A stretch of DNA of 64,000 nt, from assembly GCF_002943425.1 (NCBI RefSeq), contig NZ_PTRA01000001.1:2232001-2296000 (forward strand), read 5' to 3'. The position numbers and the translations under genes are program-made. The stretch is from Siphonobacter curvatus. Its GTDB lineage: Bacteria; Bacteroidota; Bacteroidia; Cytophagales; Spirosomataceae. How positions within the stretch are numbered: the first letter of the stretch is position 1; every line of letters begins with the position of its first letter. Shown here piece by piece: positions 18,852 through 28,207 of the stretch. Under the pieces are notes generated by a model. That model did not search any database and was not told where the DNA came from. It worked only from the letters and a program-made list of their open reading frames with translations.

Positions 18852-19715
18852 TTAACCCAAGTACGTTTTTAAGGCTTTGCTACGCGAAGTATGGCGTAAG
18901 CGACGAATGGCCTTTTCCTTGATCTGACGTACCCGTTCCCGAGTCAGATTGAATTTTTCTCCAATCTCTTCCAAGGTCATGGCGTGATTTCCGTCCAAAC
19001 CAAAGTACAGGGTGATTACGTCGGCTTCACGTTGGGTCAACGTTGACAGAGCTCGTTGTACTTCTTTACGTAAGGACTCATTCACTAAACCAGAATCTGG
19101 TTTGTCTTCGCCGTCATTTTCCAATACGTCGAGCAGGGAGTTCTCTTCACCTTGTACGAAAGGAGCATCCATGGATACGTGACGACCCGAGATCTTCAGG
19201 GTGTCGACCACTTCACCCGCTGAAATTTCCAGTACTTCAGCCAGTTCTTCCGGTGAAGGTTCCCGTTCGAAACGTTGTTCGAGTTCGGAGAATGTCTTGG
19301 AAATTTTGTTCAGAGAACCTACCCGGTTTAAAGGCAAACGTACAATCCGTGATTGTTCGGCCAAAGCCTGAAGAATCGACTGGCGAATCCACCATACGGC
19401 GTACGAAATGAATTTAAAACCACGCGTTTCGTCGAAACGCTGAGCGGCTTTAATCAAACCCAAGTTTCCTTCGTTGATCAAATCGCCCAGGGAAAGTCCC
19501 TGGTTCTGGTATTGCTTAGCTACCGACACTACGAAACGTAAGTTCGCTTTGGTCAGTCGCTCTAAAGCTAATTGGTCACCTTCACGAATTCTTCGAGCCA
19601 GTTCTACCTCCTCGTCCGGGGTGAGCAAATCCACTTTACCAATTTCTTGAAGATACTTATCAAGCGATTGGCTTTCCCGGTTAGTGATCTGCTTAGAAAT
19701 TTTTAGCTGTCTCAT
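18852..19715 (-). CDS. rpoD: Primary sigma factor (sigma-70 type)
   Basis: This 287-residue protein is the compact Bacteroidota RpoD, which lacks region 1.1 and the non-conserved insert of proteobacterial sigma-70. Region 1.2 is at about residues 19-50 ([20 protein letters not shown]). Region 2 with the -7 recognition helix follows ([20 protein letters not shown], then [14 protein letters not shown]). Regions 3 and 4 follow, with the helix-turn-helix [20 protein letters not shown] near the C-terminus. It directs RNA polymerase to the TAnnTTTG promoters seen throughout the window. It is a single gene with its own terminator. Confidence 0.96.
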   Translation of the reverse strand: MRQLKISKQITNRESQSLDKYLQEIGKVDLLTPDEEVELARRIREGDQLALERLTKANLRFVVSVAKQYQNQGLSLGDLINEGNLGLIKAAQRFDETRGFKFISYAVWWIRQSILQALAEQSRIVRLPLNRVGSLNKISKTFSELEQRFEREPSPEELAEVLEISAGEVVDTLKISGRHVSMDAPFVQGEENSLLDVLENDGEDKPDSGLVNESLRKEVQRALSTLTQREADVITLYFGLDGNHAMTLEEIGEKFNLTRERVRQIKEKAIRRLRHTSRSKALKTYLG

Positions 19716-19806
19716 CTGGCATCAGAATTTGCTTATGGGTTGCTGATGATTATGTAACATGAAAACATGAAAAAAATTCAGGAATCGTTATCTTTTGTAA
19801 CGTAAA

Positions 19807-22023
19807 TTAGTTACGGGGGCGGCGATTCTCGGAATTTCCCCGGTCCCCACGTTCCGGACGATCTCCTCTTTCAGGACGTTCGGGTCGCTCAGGCCGTTCC
19901 ACATATCCTTCTGGTTTGGGCAACAGCACCCGCCGGGATAAACGGAATTTTCCGGTTTTCTGATCTACTTCAATTAATTTCACCTGTACTTCTTCGCCTA
20001 CTTCGAGTACGCCTTTCATGGCAGGCAGACGATCCCAGGAGATTTCCGAGATGTGCAACAGACCATCACGTCCGGGCAGGAACTCAACGAATGCTCCGAA
20101 GTCCGTAACTGTTTTCACCTTACCCGTGTACACTTCACCTACTTCAGGAATTGTTACGATGCCTTTCACCCGACCTACGGCCGCATCCATCGCTTCTTTG
20201 TTCGTGGCGAAAATGCTGACGTAGCCTTTGCTATCTTTTTCTTCGATGGCAATCGTTGCACCCGTCGTCTTCTGAATTTCCTGTACTACTTTACCACCAG
20301 GTCCAATCACGGCACCGATAAACTCCTGAGGAATTTCCAGAATAACCGCCCGTGGAGCATGAGGTTTGAAATCGGGACGAACTTCGGTAAGGGCTTTCTT
20401 CATTTCGTTCAGAATATGAAGACGACCCCGCTTGGCCTGATTCAGAGCTTCGGCAACCACTTCGTACGAAAGGCCGTCGATTTTCATATCCATCTGGCAA
20501 GCCGTGATTCCGTTTTCCGTACCCGTTACTTTAAAGTCCATATCCCCCAGGTGATCTTCATCGCCAAGAATATCGGAAAGAACGGCGTACTTACCCGTTT
20601 CAGGATCGGAAATCAGACCCATAGCAATACCGGATACGGGAGCTTTGATTTTTACTCCGGCATCCATCAGAGCTAACGTACCCGCACAAACGGTCGCCAT
20701 CGACGACGAACCATTGGATTCGAGAATGTCCGAAACGACCCGAATCGTGTAAGGGTTGTCCGCGTCGGCAGGCATTACCTTTTTCAGGGCACGCATCGCC
20801 AGGTTACCGTGACCTACTTCCCGGCGTCCGGGTCCACGGTTAGGTTTCACTTCACCCGTAGAAAAACCGGGGAAGTTATAGTGCAACAGGAATTTGCTGT
20901 AACCAGAAACTAAGGCCTGATCAACAATCTGCTCATCCAATTTCGTTCCCAGGGTGGCCGTGGTTAACGACTGCGTTTCACCCCGCGTAAATACGGCTGA
21001 TCCGTGGGCACGAGGTAAGTAATCGACTTCGCACCAGATGGGACGAATTTCATCCAGAGCCCGTCCATCCAGACGACGACGCTCATTCAACACCAGGTTA
21101 CGAGCCGCGTCTTTTTCAATATCGTGGAAATACGTGCCAACCAAACCCAGGTCTACGGTATGATCTTCGGGTAAAGTCTCCAGATATTCCTTACGAACGG
21201 CTTTGAATCCTTCTTTACGGATTGATTTATTGGCGTTACCCTGTGCGGCAACGGCATAAACCTTCTCGTAATAATTATCGTACAAAAACTTCTTCAATTC
21301 GAGGTCATGGGTTTCATGACTATATTCTCGCTTGACCGTTTTTCCTACTTCCGCTTCTAATTCTTTCTGAGCAGCACATTGAAGTTTAATGGCATCATGT
21401 GCCGTTCTCAATGCTGTCAGCATATCATCTTCGGACACCTCATTACTTTCACCCTCAACCATCAGAATGTCCGTGCTGTTACCCGCAACAATCAGATCCA
21501 GTTCAGCCCGACTCAGCATGGAGGTCGGCGGATTGATCAGATACAGGCCATCAATTTTGGCTACGCGTACTTCAGAGATGGGACCGTTGAAAGGAATGTC
21601 GGATACCATCAAAGCAGCCGAAGCAGCCAGACCCGCCAAGGCGTCGGGTTGTACTTCGGGGTCAGCCGAAATCATCACCACGTTGACTTGAACATCCGCG
21701 TGGAAATCACCGGGAAACGTAGGACGTAAAGCCCGGTCAACCAGTCGGCTTATTAAAATTTCGTAATCGGAAAGACGGCCTTCCCGGCGTTGGAAACTTC
21801 CGGGGATTTTACCCGCAGAAGCAAATTTTTCCTGGTAATCTACCGAAAGAGGTAAGAAATCAGTACCTGGACGGGCTTCTGGTGCGGCTACGGCCGTGGC
21901 CAGTAACATCGTGTCGCCCATACGGACTACTACTGATCCATCGGCTTGTTTAGCCAGTTTGCCAGTCTCGATGGTAATGATTCGACCATCGGGAAGACTG
22001 AGTTTTTTGGTTACAACGTTCAT
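19807..22023 (-). CDS. pnp: Polyribonucleotide nucleotidyltransferase (PNPase)
   Basis: PNPase degrades RNA 3' to 5' by phosphorolysis and can also add tails. About 738 residues from the ATG at 22023; the 40 in-frame codons upstream look like structured leader, and [14 protein letters not shown] is the normal opening. Two RNase PH domains flank an all-alpha domain (the second contains [20 protein letters not shown] and [18 protein letters not shown]). A KH domain (about 570-630, [20 protein letters not shown]) and an S1 domain (about 640-705) follow, then an Arg/Pro/Glu-rich tail with RPERP-type repeats. It lies downstream of rpsO on the same strand, the classic arrangement. Confidence 0.97.
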   Translation of the reverse strand: MNVVTKKLSLPDGRIITIETGKLAKQADGSVVVRMGDTMLLATAVAAPEARPGTDFLPLSVDYQEKFASAGKIPGSFQRREGRLSDYEILISRLVDRALRPTFPGDFHADVQVNVVMISADPEVQPDALAGLAASAALMVSDIPFNGPISEVRVAKIDGLYLINPPTSMLSRAELDLIVAGNSTDILMVEGESNEVSEDDMLTALRTAHDAIKLQCAAQKELEAEVGKTVKREYSHETHDLELKKFLYDNYYEKVYAVAAQGNANKSIRKEGFKAVRKEYLETLPEDHTVDLGLVGTYFHDIEKDAARNLVLNERRRLDGRALDEIRPIWCEVDYLPRAHGSAVFTRGETQSLTTATLGTKLDEQIVDQALVSGYSKFLLHYNFPGFSTGEVKPNRGPGRREVGHGNLAMRALKKVMPADADNPYTIRVVSDILESNGSSSMATVCAGTLALMDAGVKIKAPVSGIAMGLISDPETGKYAVLSDILGDEDHLGDMDFKVTGTENGITACQMDMKIDGLSYEVVAEALNQAKRGRLHILNEMKKALTEVRPDFKPHAPRAVILEIPQEFIGAVIGPGGKVVQEIQKTTGATIAIEEKDSKGYVSIFATNKEAMDAAVGRVKGIVTIPEVGEVYTGKVKTVTDFGAFVEFLPGRDGLLHISEISWDRLPAMKGVLEVGEEVQVKLIEVDQKTGKFRLSRRVLLPKPEGYVERPERPERPERGDRPERGDRGNSENRRPRN

Positions 22024-22036
22024 AGTTTGTCGTTTT

Positions 22037-22140
22037 GACCGCTTTTGAGACCGCTCTCCACCAAGTGAGGGACCGCTGTGTAGCTCATCTTGAGGAGGAA
22101 CCGCTTTCAAGAGGTTAGCCGGGGAAACTCCCCGTAGTTG
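22037..22140 (-). promoter_or_regulatory. Structured leader of pnp with AGCGGT repeats
   Basis: On the leftward strand AGCGGT(C/T) occurs four times between rpsO and pnp (complement at 22037, 22049, 22071 and 22099). A GGGGAG/CTCCCC-type hairpin lies near 22125. PNPase is known in other bacteria to control its own mRNA through a leader hairpin, so I infer a similar control region. Confidence 0.35.
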
Positions 22141-22230
22141 CATTCAGTTACCTCAACTATTCTATAAGAGTACAAAAACGCGAAGAAGTAATCAATTTGT
22201 CGAAGAAAAATTTTCAGGACAAACACAAAA

Positions 22231-22268
22231 CAAGTCAGGGAATCCACTAAACGGAATTCCCTGACTTG
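22231..22268 (-). terminator. rpsO terminator
   Basis: CAAGTCAGGGAAT (22231-22243) pairs with ATTCCCTGACTTG (22256-22268), a 13-bp perfect stem followed leftward by TTTTGTGTTT. It separates rpsO from pnp, so pnp probably also has its own promoter. Confidence 0.85.
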
Positions 22269-22280
22269 CGTATCAACCGA

Positions 22281-22556
22281 TTATTTACGGAGACCTAATT
22301 CAGCAAGAATGGCCCGGTAACGGGTAATATCTTTTTTGTGTAGATAGTCGAGAAGACGACGACGCTTACCTACCAATTTCAACAGACCCGCACGCGTAGC
22401 GTAGTCTTTTTTGTGTACTTTCAGGTGCTCAGTCAGTGAGCTAATCCGATACGTAAACAGAGCAATTTGCGATTCAGCCGAACCGGTGTCGGTTGCTGAC
22501 TTGGCATGCCCCTGCGATTCAAAAATTTCTTTTTTCTTGTCGGCAGTTAGATACAT
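22281..22556 (-). CDS. rpsO: 30S ribosomal protein S15
   Basis: S15 binds 16S rRNA at the central-domain three-way junction and nucleates platform assembly of the small subunit. At 91 residues it is near the usual length. It carries the family signatures [22 protein letters not shown] and [18 protein letters not shown], and ends at the normal LGLRK. It precedes pnp with a strong terminator between them. The start [13 protein letters not shown] is typical for Bacteroidota S15. Confidence 0.97.
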   Translation of the reverse strand: MYLTADKKKEIFESQGHAKSATDTGSAESQIALFTYRISSLTEHLKVHKKDYATRAGLLKLVGKRRRLLDYLHKKDITRYRAILAELGLRK

Positions 22557-22614
22557 GTGTTGCAGCTAATTTTAGTTGTGAAACGCAAAGATACTAAAAT
22601 AATGCAGCAAACGC

Positions 22615-24093
22615 TTATATAGCTTCGCTTTTTTTCTTAAATAAGGGCGTTTTTTCCTTCCAGGCTACAAACCGCTCTTTCAAACGGTTCAGAGCTATAC
22701 GATATACGTCCGCTTCAAAGAGTCGAGAATCGTTCAATGCCTTCGTTAGAAAATAGATTCCAAACCCTAACAATACTAGATTTGACATCCAGGCCGCCAA
22801 GGGTACCCACATGGTCCCTTCCTTCGCGTATTTATCTCCCTGAATGGTGAGTACATACATCAAAATAAAGAAAATAATGGCCACGAGTACGGGTAATCCG
22901 AATCCTCCTTTTTTGATGATGGCTCCCAGCGGAGCTCCAATCAGGAACATTACCAGACAGGAAATAGCCGTTGTGAATTTGTGATTCCATTCCAAATCAT
23001 TTTTGTACATTGTTTTGCGACGGTCGTACATGAGTAAGTCGTCCGTCTCAATAGACGTCAAACGTGATTTAGCCGAACTCAAAGCGGAAGCTGTTAGATC
23101 GCTGTTCTGTAAAGTCGCCGGTAATTTCTCGCGAGCGGTAATTAATGAATCCACCCAGGTAGTAGGCATCTTTTTGGCCCCTTCCCCCATTGTCTGGAAA
23201 TGGTAGGAATAGTACTGCGATGCCATCGTCACCATACTCCTTACGGCTAACTGATAATTCCGCCGTAACGAATCGCCATCATCCGACAACTGCCGAATGG
23301 ATTTCATGATGGCGTGATTCTTGAACTGATCTTCATCCGTAGGGGTCATTTTAAAAGACCGCATGTTGATAAACTTCTTGGTATGGCTAAACGAGTTCTT
23401 AGCGAAGTCACTCGTATTTCCATCCCCCGAAGATTTATCCACGTCTTCTACGTAATCGACGCCTTTAAATAATTCAAAGACCAGATACGTACCTCCCAGA
23501 ATCGTGTAGGTTCGGGCTGAATCCGCTACGGTTACGTGACGGTTGCCACTATTTTCGGAGTGGTCGTAGATCAGCACATTCTTTAAAGAGCCGTCGGCGT
23601 ATTTCTTGGATATTTTTATACTGTACCCCGGAAGATCATTGTTAAAGACGCCCTCTTTAAAGCTCAGGGTAGCTTTCGTGGTTTTAATATCCCACAGCAA
23701 ACTGTACCCTTTTAAGTTAGCCCAGGGCTGAATCGTATTATTGAACCACAGAATAAAGCCGGTAATGAAGACAATCACTACGGAGACGGGACGAATCACC
23801 CGACCAACGGAGATTCCGGCACTCTTCACGGCGGTCAATTCGGAGAACTCTCCCAAGTTTCCGAAGCACATGAGCGAGGAAAGCAATACGGCCAGGGGCA
23901 TGGAAACGGGTACGACCATGAGCCCGAAGTAAAAGAAGAGTCTTCCGTACACATCAAAGCCTACGTCACGCCCGGCAATTTCATCAAAATAGAGCAGGAT
24001 GAAGCGGGTTAGAAAAATAAATTCCGTTACCGCAAAGGTGACCAGGAAAGGTCCCCAGAAAGCTTTTAATACTAATTTATCTAATTTTCTCAT
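22615..24093 (-). CDS. LptF/LptG-family permease (YjgP/YjgQ)
   Basis: About 492 residues from the ATG at 24093, which gives the usual opening MRKLDKLVLKAFWGPFLVTF. LptF and LptG form the membrane part of the ABC transporter that pulls lipopolysaccharide out of the inner membrane. Three membrane segments lie in about residues 15-125 (including VPVSMPLAVLLSSLMCFGNLG) and three more near 370-460, with a large periplasmic beta region between, as in the family. The family motif with SAGISVGRVIRPV is intact. Whether it is LptF or LptG cannot be told. It is leftward, with no lptB adjacent. Confidence 0.9.
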   Translation of the reverse strand: MRKLDKLVLKAFWGPFLVTFAVTEFIFLTRFILLYFDEIAGRDVGFDVYGRLFFYFGLMVVPVSMPLAVLLSSLMCFGNLGEFSELTAVKSAGISVGRVIRPVSVVIVFITGFILWFNNTIQPWANLKGYSLLWDIKTTKATLSFKEGVFNNDLPGYSIKISKKYADGSLKNVLIYDHSENSGNRHVTVADSARTYTILGGTYLVFELFKGVDYVEDVDKSSGDGNTSDFAKNSFSHTKKFINMRSFKMTPTDEDQFKNHAIMKSIRQLSDDGDSLRRNYQLAVRSMVTMASQYYSYHFQTMGEGAKKMPTTWVDSLITAREKLPATLQNSDLTASALSSAKSRLTSIETDDLLMYDRRKTMYKNDLEWNHKFTTAISCLVMFLIGAPLGAIIKKGGFGLPVLVAIIFFILMYVLTIQGDKYAKEGTMWVPLAAWMSNLVLLGFGIYFLTKALNDSRLFEADVYRIALNRLKERFVAWKEKTPLFKKKSEAI

Positions 24094-24178
24094 GGCAACT
24101 CCGTCAATCAGGCACAAGTATAACCCGAAACAAACGTATTCATTTCCTAGCTAAGCCTGATTTAACAATTCCTAACAA

Positions 24179-24568
24179 TCATCCTCCAACGACTTCCCGC
24201 AGCGTATCAATGAGTCCATCCCAAAGAGCTCGCAAGTCTTCTTCGTCGGTATTGTCTGAGTAATCGGTGATTTTTAAAAATGTCGAGTTAGTAAGATCAC
24301 TCTGATCCAGCCGAAACTCCATGTAATTATGTTCTTCTTCATTCGCATCGGGCGTAAAATCGTATTTAATGCTTTTGTTCTGACGCATGGAAACGATTTT
24401 AGCCGGGTGATTTTCACCATCCCATTCAAAAATCATGGATTGGTTTGAACCTACGTTTACCTTGTTAGCAAACCACTGCTGAAGACCGGAAGCCGTACTA
24501 ACGTAGGGGAAGAGCATTTTTGGAGAAGCCCGCAACTCGTACTCAGTAACAAATTTATGCTTAGTCAT
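24179..24568 (-). CDS. START-like (SRPBCC fold) domain protein
   Basis: About 129 residues from the ATG at 24568; a start five codons upstream is possible. The opening KHKFVTEYELRASPKMLFPYVSTASGLQQWFANKVN is typical of the helix-grip fold START-like proteins of Bacteroidota, related to AHSA1. The fold usually binds a hydrophobic ligand or a partner protein. Its role here is unknown. It lies between the LptF/G gene and tRNA-Met, leftward, divergent from the tRNA. Confidence 0.8.
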   Translation of the reverse strand: MTKHKFVTEYELRASPKMLFPYVSTASGLQQWFANKVNVGSNQSMIFEWDGENHPAKIVSMRQNKSIKYDFTPDANEEEHNYMEFRLDQSDLTNSTFLKITDYSDNTDEEDLRALWDGLIDTLREVVGG

Positions 24569-24698
24569 AATTTTTTTTGTCAAAAACGTATCCCGTCAAT
24601 TTACTCAAAATCAGTCCAGTATCAAGTGCGTCGCCGACACGGCCTGAAAAATTTAAGTTTTTTTTTTCACAAGGTATGGATTTTGGCCGAAATACGTA

Positions 24699-24706
24699 TA
24701 CTTTTG
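24699..24706 (+). promoter_or_regulatory. Promoter -7 box of tRNA-Met
   Basis: TACTTTTG matches the Bacteroidota TAnnTTTG box and lies 14 bp before the tRNA. The extended context TATACTTTTGCACCACA is repeated base for base before tRNA-Leu. Confidence 0.75.
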
Positions 24707-24720
24707 CACCACAAAAAAAC

Positions 24721-24794
24721 GGCGGGGTAGCTCAGATGGTTAGAGCGTCGGATTCATAACCCGGAGGTCACGAGTTCGATTCTCGTCCCCGCTA
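24721..24794 (+). tRNA. tRNA-Met (CAT)
   Basis: A 74-nt cloverleaf. The acceptor GGCGGGG pairs with CCCCGCT, the D arm is GCTC...GAGC, the anticodon loop is TTCATAA, and the T arm is ACGAG TTCGATT CTCGT with discriminator A. No CCA is encoded. The 5' G forms a wobble with U72 rather than the C1:A72 mismatch of initiators, so it is probably the elongator; a lysidine-type tRNA-Ile2 is not excluded. The pair closing the anticodon loop is an A:C mismatch. Confidence 0.93.
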
Positions 24795-24796
24795 CA

Positions 24797-24830
24797 AAAA
24801 CGGAGCAGTGAAAACTGTTCCGTTTTTTCT
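24797..24830 (+). terminator. tRNA-Met terminator
   Basis: AAAACGGAGCAGT pairs with ACTGTTCCGTTTT around a GAAA loop and is followed by TTCTTTTT. Confidence 0.8.
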
Positions 24831-24839
24831 TTTTACAAT

Positions 24840-25190
24840 GTTAATTCCAGTTTTTCTCCTAGCTGGCAAGTCGCGGATACGCTTAACTCTTCGTCCTAAC
24901 CGATCCAAAGTAGTCCTGCTTTCTATTTCTGCACAATCCTCAGCAAGTAGGACAAATGCACCCCATTTTGTTCTGCTAAATTAGCCTGCTAAAAGGCTTC
25001 TGTTGCTTCGATTAAACGAACTGTGTACCCCAAGCCGCACTTTTACGCAAGTGTCGCTAGGGCACAGTTTTATTACTGACTTTCAACCCTAAATTAAGCT
25101 TATTCAATCCGTAAACGCCTGTAAATGAGTGTGTAATTTTTTCAAACAATAGATAAAAAAAGTGATCTGCCATACTGTCCGCTTAAAGAA
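24840..25190. other. Non-coding interval after tRNA-Met
   Basis: About 350 bp with no credible ORF and no recognised RNA. It ends at the holA terminator. I see nothing that marks it as a mobile-element scar, although such scars next to tRNAs are common. Confidence 0.4.
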
Positions 25191-25192
25191 AA

Positions 25193-25212
25193 GCTACCCA
25201 TTGATGGGTAGC
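25193..25212 (-). terminator. holA terminator
   Basis: GCTACCCA pairs with TGGGTAGC around TTGA, followed leftward by TTTTCTTT. Confidence 0.8.
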
Positions 25213-25252
25213 CTTGTCCATTTTAGGTCAATTGGACCAAAATTGAGATAAA

Positions 25253-26272
25253 TTAGTGTAAAATCTTAAATATCAGATCTTTAAGAATTACTTCCTCACT
25301 TATTACCCCTACTTCCACGCCTTTAGACTGGGCGTCGGCCTGTCTCAGATATTTAATCACGCTTACTGTTTTATCGAGCGAGAAATTGCGACTAGCCGTT
25401 ACGTAATCTTTCGCAAAAAATGGATTTACGCCCAGCGTACTGGCCAGATTGCGTTCGCTTTTATCGGCCGTAGCATGGGTCAATAAAAGCTTGCTAAAAA
25501 AATTATAAAGAATGATCAGGGTAGGCTGAATGGGATTGTCTTTGGGGTTGCGGGAAAAGTGATAAGCAATGAGATTGGACCGAGCCACATCCCGGTTCAA
25601 TAGGGCTTTCTGTAATTCAAAATTGTTAAATTCCCGACTGACACCAACGAAGCGTTCGACCGTTTCAGCCTGGATTGATTCATCAGCTCGCAGGTTCAGA
25701 ATGATCTTATCCAACTCATTGGCAATTCGCTTTAAATCGTTTCCAATGAATTCAGATAACATTTGTAACGCCTTGGGAGAGATCTTTACGCCTTTTTCGT
25801 GACAGTAGGAGGCGATCCAGTCGGGGATTTTGTTGTCATATAACTTTTTGGAAGGAACGTATACTCCCTTTTTATCCCAAGCCTTCACCCAGGCCTTCCG
25901 TTCATCCACGTTCGACTTGAAACACAGAACCAGAATAGTGGAAGGTAGCGGGTTAACAATGTAATCTTCCAGAAAACGGACCGTATCCTTCGCATCGAGT
26001 CCCTGCATGTCCTGGGCTTCCTTCACCAAAATTAACTGACGATCAGAAAGCATGGGAAAACGCTTGGCATAACTTAACAGCGTACCTACATTAATATCTT
26101 TTCCATAGAGCACGAACTGGTTGAAATCCCGGGCCGAAGCCGGCAAAGCATTTTCTTCCAGATACGAGGCAAGTTGATCCGTATAATAAGGTTCATCGCC
26201 CGCCAGTAGGTATAGCGGAGCATATTGATTCTTTTTTAATTCTTTCCAGACGGTTTCAAAAGTCTGAGGCAT
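25253..26272 (-). CDS. holA: DNA polymerase III delta subunit
   Basis: HolA is the clamp-loader subunit that opens the beta sliding clamp during DNA replication. The 339-residue length is usual. Segments supporting the call are the opening KNQYAPLYLLAGDEPYYTDQ, RQLILVKEAQDMQGLD (about 95), the central NDLKRIANELDKIIL and the C-terminal helical domain with NPFFAKDYVTASRNFSLDK. The family is of low identity but the architecture is clear. It follows acpH with a gap of only 9 bp on the same strand, so the two are probably one operon with a hairpin terminator after holA. Confidence 0.9.
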   Translation of the reverse strand: MPQTFETVWKELKKNQYAPLYLLAGDEPYYTDQLASYLEENALPASARDFNQFVLYGKDINVGTLLSYAKRFPMLSDRQLILVKEAQDMQGLDAKDTVRFLEDYIVNPLPSTILVLCFKSNVDERKAWVKAWDKKGVYVPSKKLYDNKIPDWIASYCHEKGVKISPKALQMLSEFIGNDLKRIANELDKIILNLRADESIQAETVERFVGVSREFNNFELQKALLNRDVARSNLIAYHFSRNPKDNPIQPTLIILYNFFSKLLLTHATADKSERNLASTLGVNPFFAKDYVTASRNFSLDKTVSVIKYLRQADAQSKGVEVGVISEEVILKDLIFKILH

Positions 26273-26281
26273 ACCTGCTAA

Positions 26282-26881
26282 TCAATTAATGGAAGATAAA
26301 TAATCGAAACACCGCTGGCTTAAGTCAGGCCAGAACTCTTCGAAATCGGCTTTAAAAAACGCGTAATCCCGTTGCAGTTGAGTGATGCTCCGTTCAATGC
26401 CAGCAGCCGGGGGGAAGCGTCGGCCAATTCCCCGTAGCGACCATTCGATCCCCGCCAGGGTGGCATAGTTCGTAAACCAGTCGCGAGAAATCATGGATTG
26501 AACCGTGCTTTGCATGGATGCCGGTAGAAACGGACGGTGCTGCTCGACGGCCTCGTAAAATTGCTGAGCAAAGAGCGGAAGCGGGAGGACCGAATACGTC
26601 GCCCATTCGCGGGCCAGTACGTAGTCATAGAACATATCGACCAGAATGCCCGACAACAAGCCGTACTCATCAACCAGACGACTTTTGCTCCGCCGGGTTA
26701 TGGGATGGTGATCCGTAAAATCATCGATAATCCGGTGCAATCGCACGCCCACGAGCATGTCCGTAGTAATGCCCGGCGGGTGGTAATTTTCCAGCCGTCC
26801 CTTCACAAACTCACCCAGCAAATTGCCCACCTGCACGTCGGAATTCTTTCCTGAAAGTAGCGTATGTGCCAGAAAATTCAT
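26282..26881 (-). CDS. acpH: Acyl-carrier-protein phosphodiesterase (AcpH-like)
   Basis: This 199-residue protein matches the DUF479/AcpH family, which removes the phosphopantetheine arm from acyl carrier protein. The opening MNFLAHTLLSGKNSDVQVGN, the GVRLHRIIDDFTDHHP segment with metal-binding His/Asp, and the later MFYDYVLAREW are conserved HD-like features. It lies directly upstream of holA on the same strand. Family assignment is firm; physiological activity in Bacteroidota is less certain. Confidence 0.85.
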   Translation of the reverse strand: MNFLAHTLLSGKNSDVQVGNLLGEFVKGRLENYHPPGITTDMLVGVRLHRIIDDFTDHHPITRRSKSRLVDEYGLLSGILVDMFYDYVLAREWATYSVLPLPLFAQQFYEAVEQHRPFLPASMQSTVQSMISRDWFTNYATLAGIEWSLRGIGRRFPPAAGIERSITQLQRDYAFFKADFEEFWPDLSQRCFDYLSSIN

Positions 26882-26999
26882 GAATAAGGGATTATAAGCT
26901 TTTCTTTGGAATAGTTATTTGGGATACAAGGTTCACTCAAAACGGTCTGATAAAAAAATCTTTTTGTCAGTACTTTTTAATTAGCCGACGTATTTACGG

Positions 27000-27007
27000 T
27001 ACGTTTG
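27000..27007 (+). promoter_or_regulatory. Promoter -7 box of the FKBP gene
   Basis: TACGTTTG fits TAnnTTTG and lies 16 bp before the start codon, giving a very short leader. Confidence 0.6.
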
Positions 27008-27023
27008 CAAAAAAACAACGCTC

Positions 27024-27539
27024 ATGGAAATCACAAAAAACAAGGTAGTTCTTCTTACGTACGACTTATCCATCAAAGGTCCCGATGAAGAGGAATTTGA
27101 ATTGGTAGAAGCCATTGGAGAAGACGAACCGATGGGCTATATACATGGAATGAGTGGCTATCCAGAACGGTTTGAAGACAATCTGGAAGGACTTAAACCA
27201 GGCGATACCTTTGATTTCTCCATTTCACCCGATGAAGGATACGGACAACGCGATCCGGAAGCCGTCGTAGACCTTCCACTGGATGTTTTCCGGGTAAACG
27301 GAGAGATCGATCAGGAACTGATTCAGGTAGGCAATGTATTACCGATGACCAACGATGAAGGCCAGCAAATGAATGGTCGCATTGTAGAAGTTAGTAATGA
27401 TGCCGTATGGATGGACTTTAACCACCCTCTGGCTGAAATGCTACTTCACTTCACGGGTAAAATCCTCGACGTTCGGGAAGCAACACCTACTGAACTCAGC
27501 CACGGCCACGTTCACGGAAATGGTGGCGTCCATCACTAA
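27024..27539 (+). CDS. SlyD-like FKBP-type peptidyl-prolyl isomerase
   Basis: This 171-residue protein catalyses proline cis-trans isomerisation and probably acts as a chaperone in the cytoplasm, since no signal peptide is present. The FKBP core is split by an insert-in-flap domain, as in SlyD. MGYIHGMSGYPERFEDNLEGLKPGD and FSISPDEGYGQRDPEAV belong to the FKBP part, MDFNHPLAEMLLHF to its return. It ends in a short His-rich tail (HGHVHGNGGVHH), a reduced form of the metal-binding tail of SlyD. It stands alone between its own promoter box and a bidirectional terminator. Confidence 0.9.
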   Translation: MEITKNKVVLLTYDLSIKGPDEEEFELVEAIGEDEPMGYIHGMSGYPERFEDNLEGLKPGDTFDFSISPDEGYGQRDPEAVVDLPLDVFRVNGEIDQELIQVGNVLPMTNDEGQQMNGRIVEVSNDAVWMDFNHPLAEMLLHFTGKILDVREATPTELSHGHVHGNGGVHH

Positions 27540-27550
27540 GAATAGGTGTC

Positions 27551-27587
27551 AATGAAAGATTATGAAATCCATTCATAATCTTTCATT
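27551..27587. terminator. Bidirectional terminator
   Basis: AATGAAAGATTATGAA (27551-27566) pairs perfectly with 27572-27587 around a 5-nt loop. It sits between the convergent FKBP and dCMP deaminase genes. The stem is AT-rich and there is no long T run. Confidence 0.65.
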
Positions 27588-27589
27588 GC

Positions 27590-28153
27590 TTACTCTACAG
27601 GTGTGCGGTATTCTTCAACCTGCACGCCAAATTTTCGCAGGAACTCTACGCCTTCATCTACGCCGATCCCTTTGTACTTCGCGTACGAATCCTTGAAAAT
27701 AACGCGGCGAATCCCCATCGAGTAAATAATCCGGGCACAGGCGATACAGGGCGAAAGCGTTACGTAAATCGTGGCTCCTTCAATACTCGCTCCGAGTTTA
27801 GCCGCGTATAAGATTGCATTTTGCTCGGCATGCAAGGCTAAGGAACAGCTGCCTTTCGAATCACGCGGGCAACCTACTTCGGGAAATTCTTCATCACAAT
27901 TGTGCGTACCCGCGGGCGGTCCATTGTAACCAATGGATATAATGCGCGTGTCTTTGGTAAGTACCGCCCCTACCTGAGCTTTAATGCAGTGGGATCGCTT
28001 GGCCAAGTTCACGGCCAGATCCATAAAAATATCGTCAAAATGGGGTTTCAATGGATTCCAATCTTCGTAGGTTTCAGCTGATTGATTTTCAGCGATTTTC
28101 CCTACTGGGTTAATAAATTCGGCGGTAAGGTATCCCATACCAGCCCTTTTCAT
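27590..28153 (-). CDS. Deoxycytidylate deaminase
   Basis: dCMP deaminase converts dCMP to dUMP, the precursor for thymidylate synthesis. The 187-residue protein has the zinc cytidine-deaminase core: LHAEQNAILYA supplies the His ligand and the catalytic Glu, and LSPCIACARIIYS supplies the two Cys ligands. YNGPPAGTHNCDEEF and CPRDSKG are typical of the dCMP branch (ComEB type). An N-terminal extension of about 35 residues precedes the domain, so the true start may be a few codons later. It is divergent from the DUF2911 gene. Confidence 0.92.
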   Translation of the reverse strand: MKRAGMGYLTAEFINPVGKIAENQSAETYEDWNPLKPHFDDIFMDLAVNLAKRSHCIKAQVGAVLTKDTRIISIGYNGPPAGTHNCDEEFPEVGCPRDSKGSCSLALHAEQNAILYAAKLGASIEGATIYVTLSPCIACARIIYSMGIRRVIFKDSYAKYKGIGVDEGVEFLRKFGVQVEEYRTPVE

Positions 28154-28157
28154 CGTT

Positions 28158-28165
28158 TATTTTTG
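28158..28165 (+). promoter_or_regulatory. Promoter -7 box of the DUF2911 gene
   Basis: TATTTTTG fits TAnnTTTG and lies 42 bp before the start of the rightward gene. Confidence 0.5.
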
Positions 28166-28207
28166 CCGAAAGTTCCGACAATAAAACGACGTACGCTTAC
28201 TTAAACT

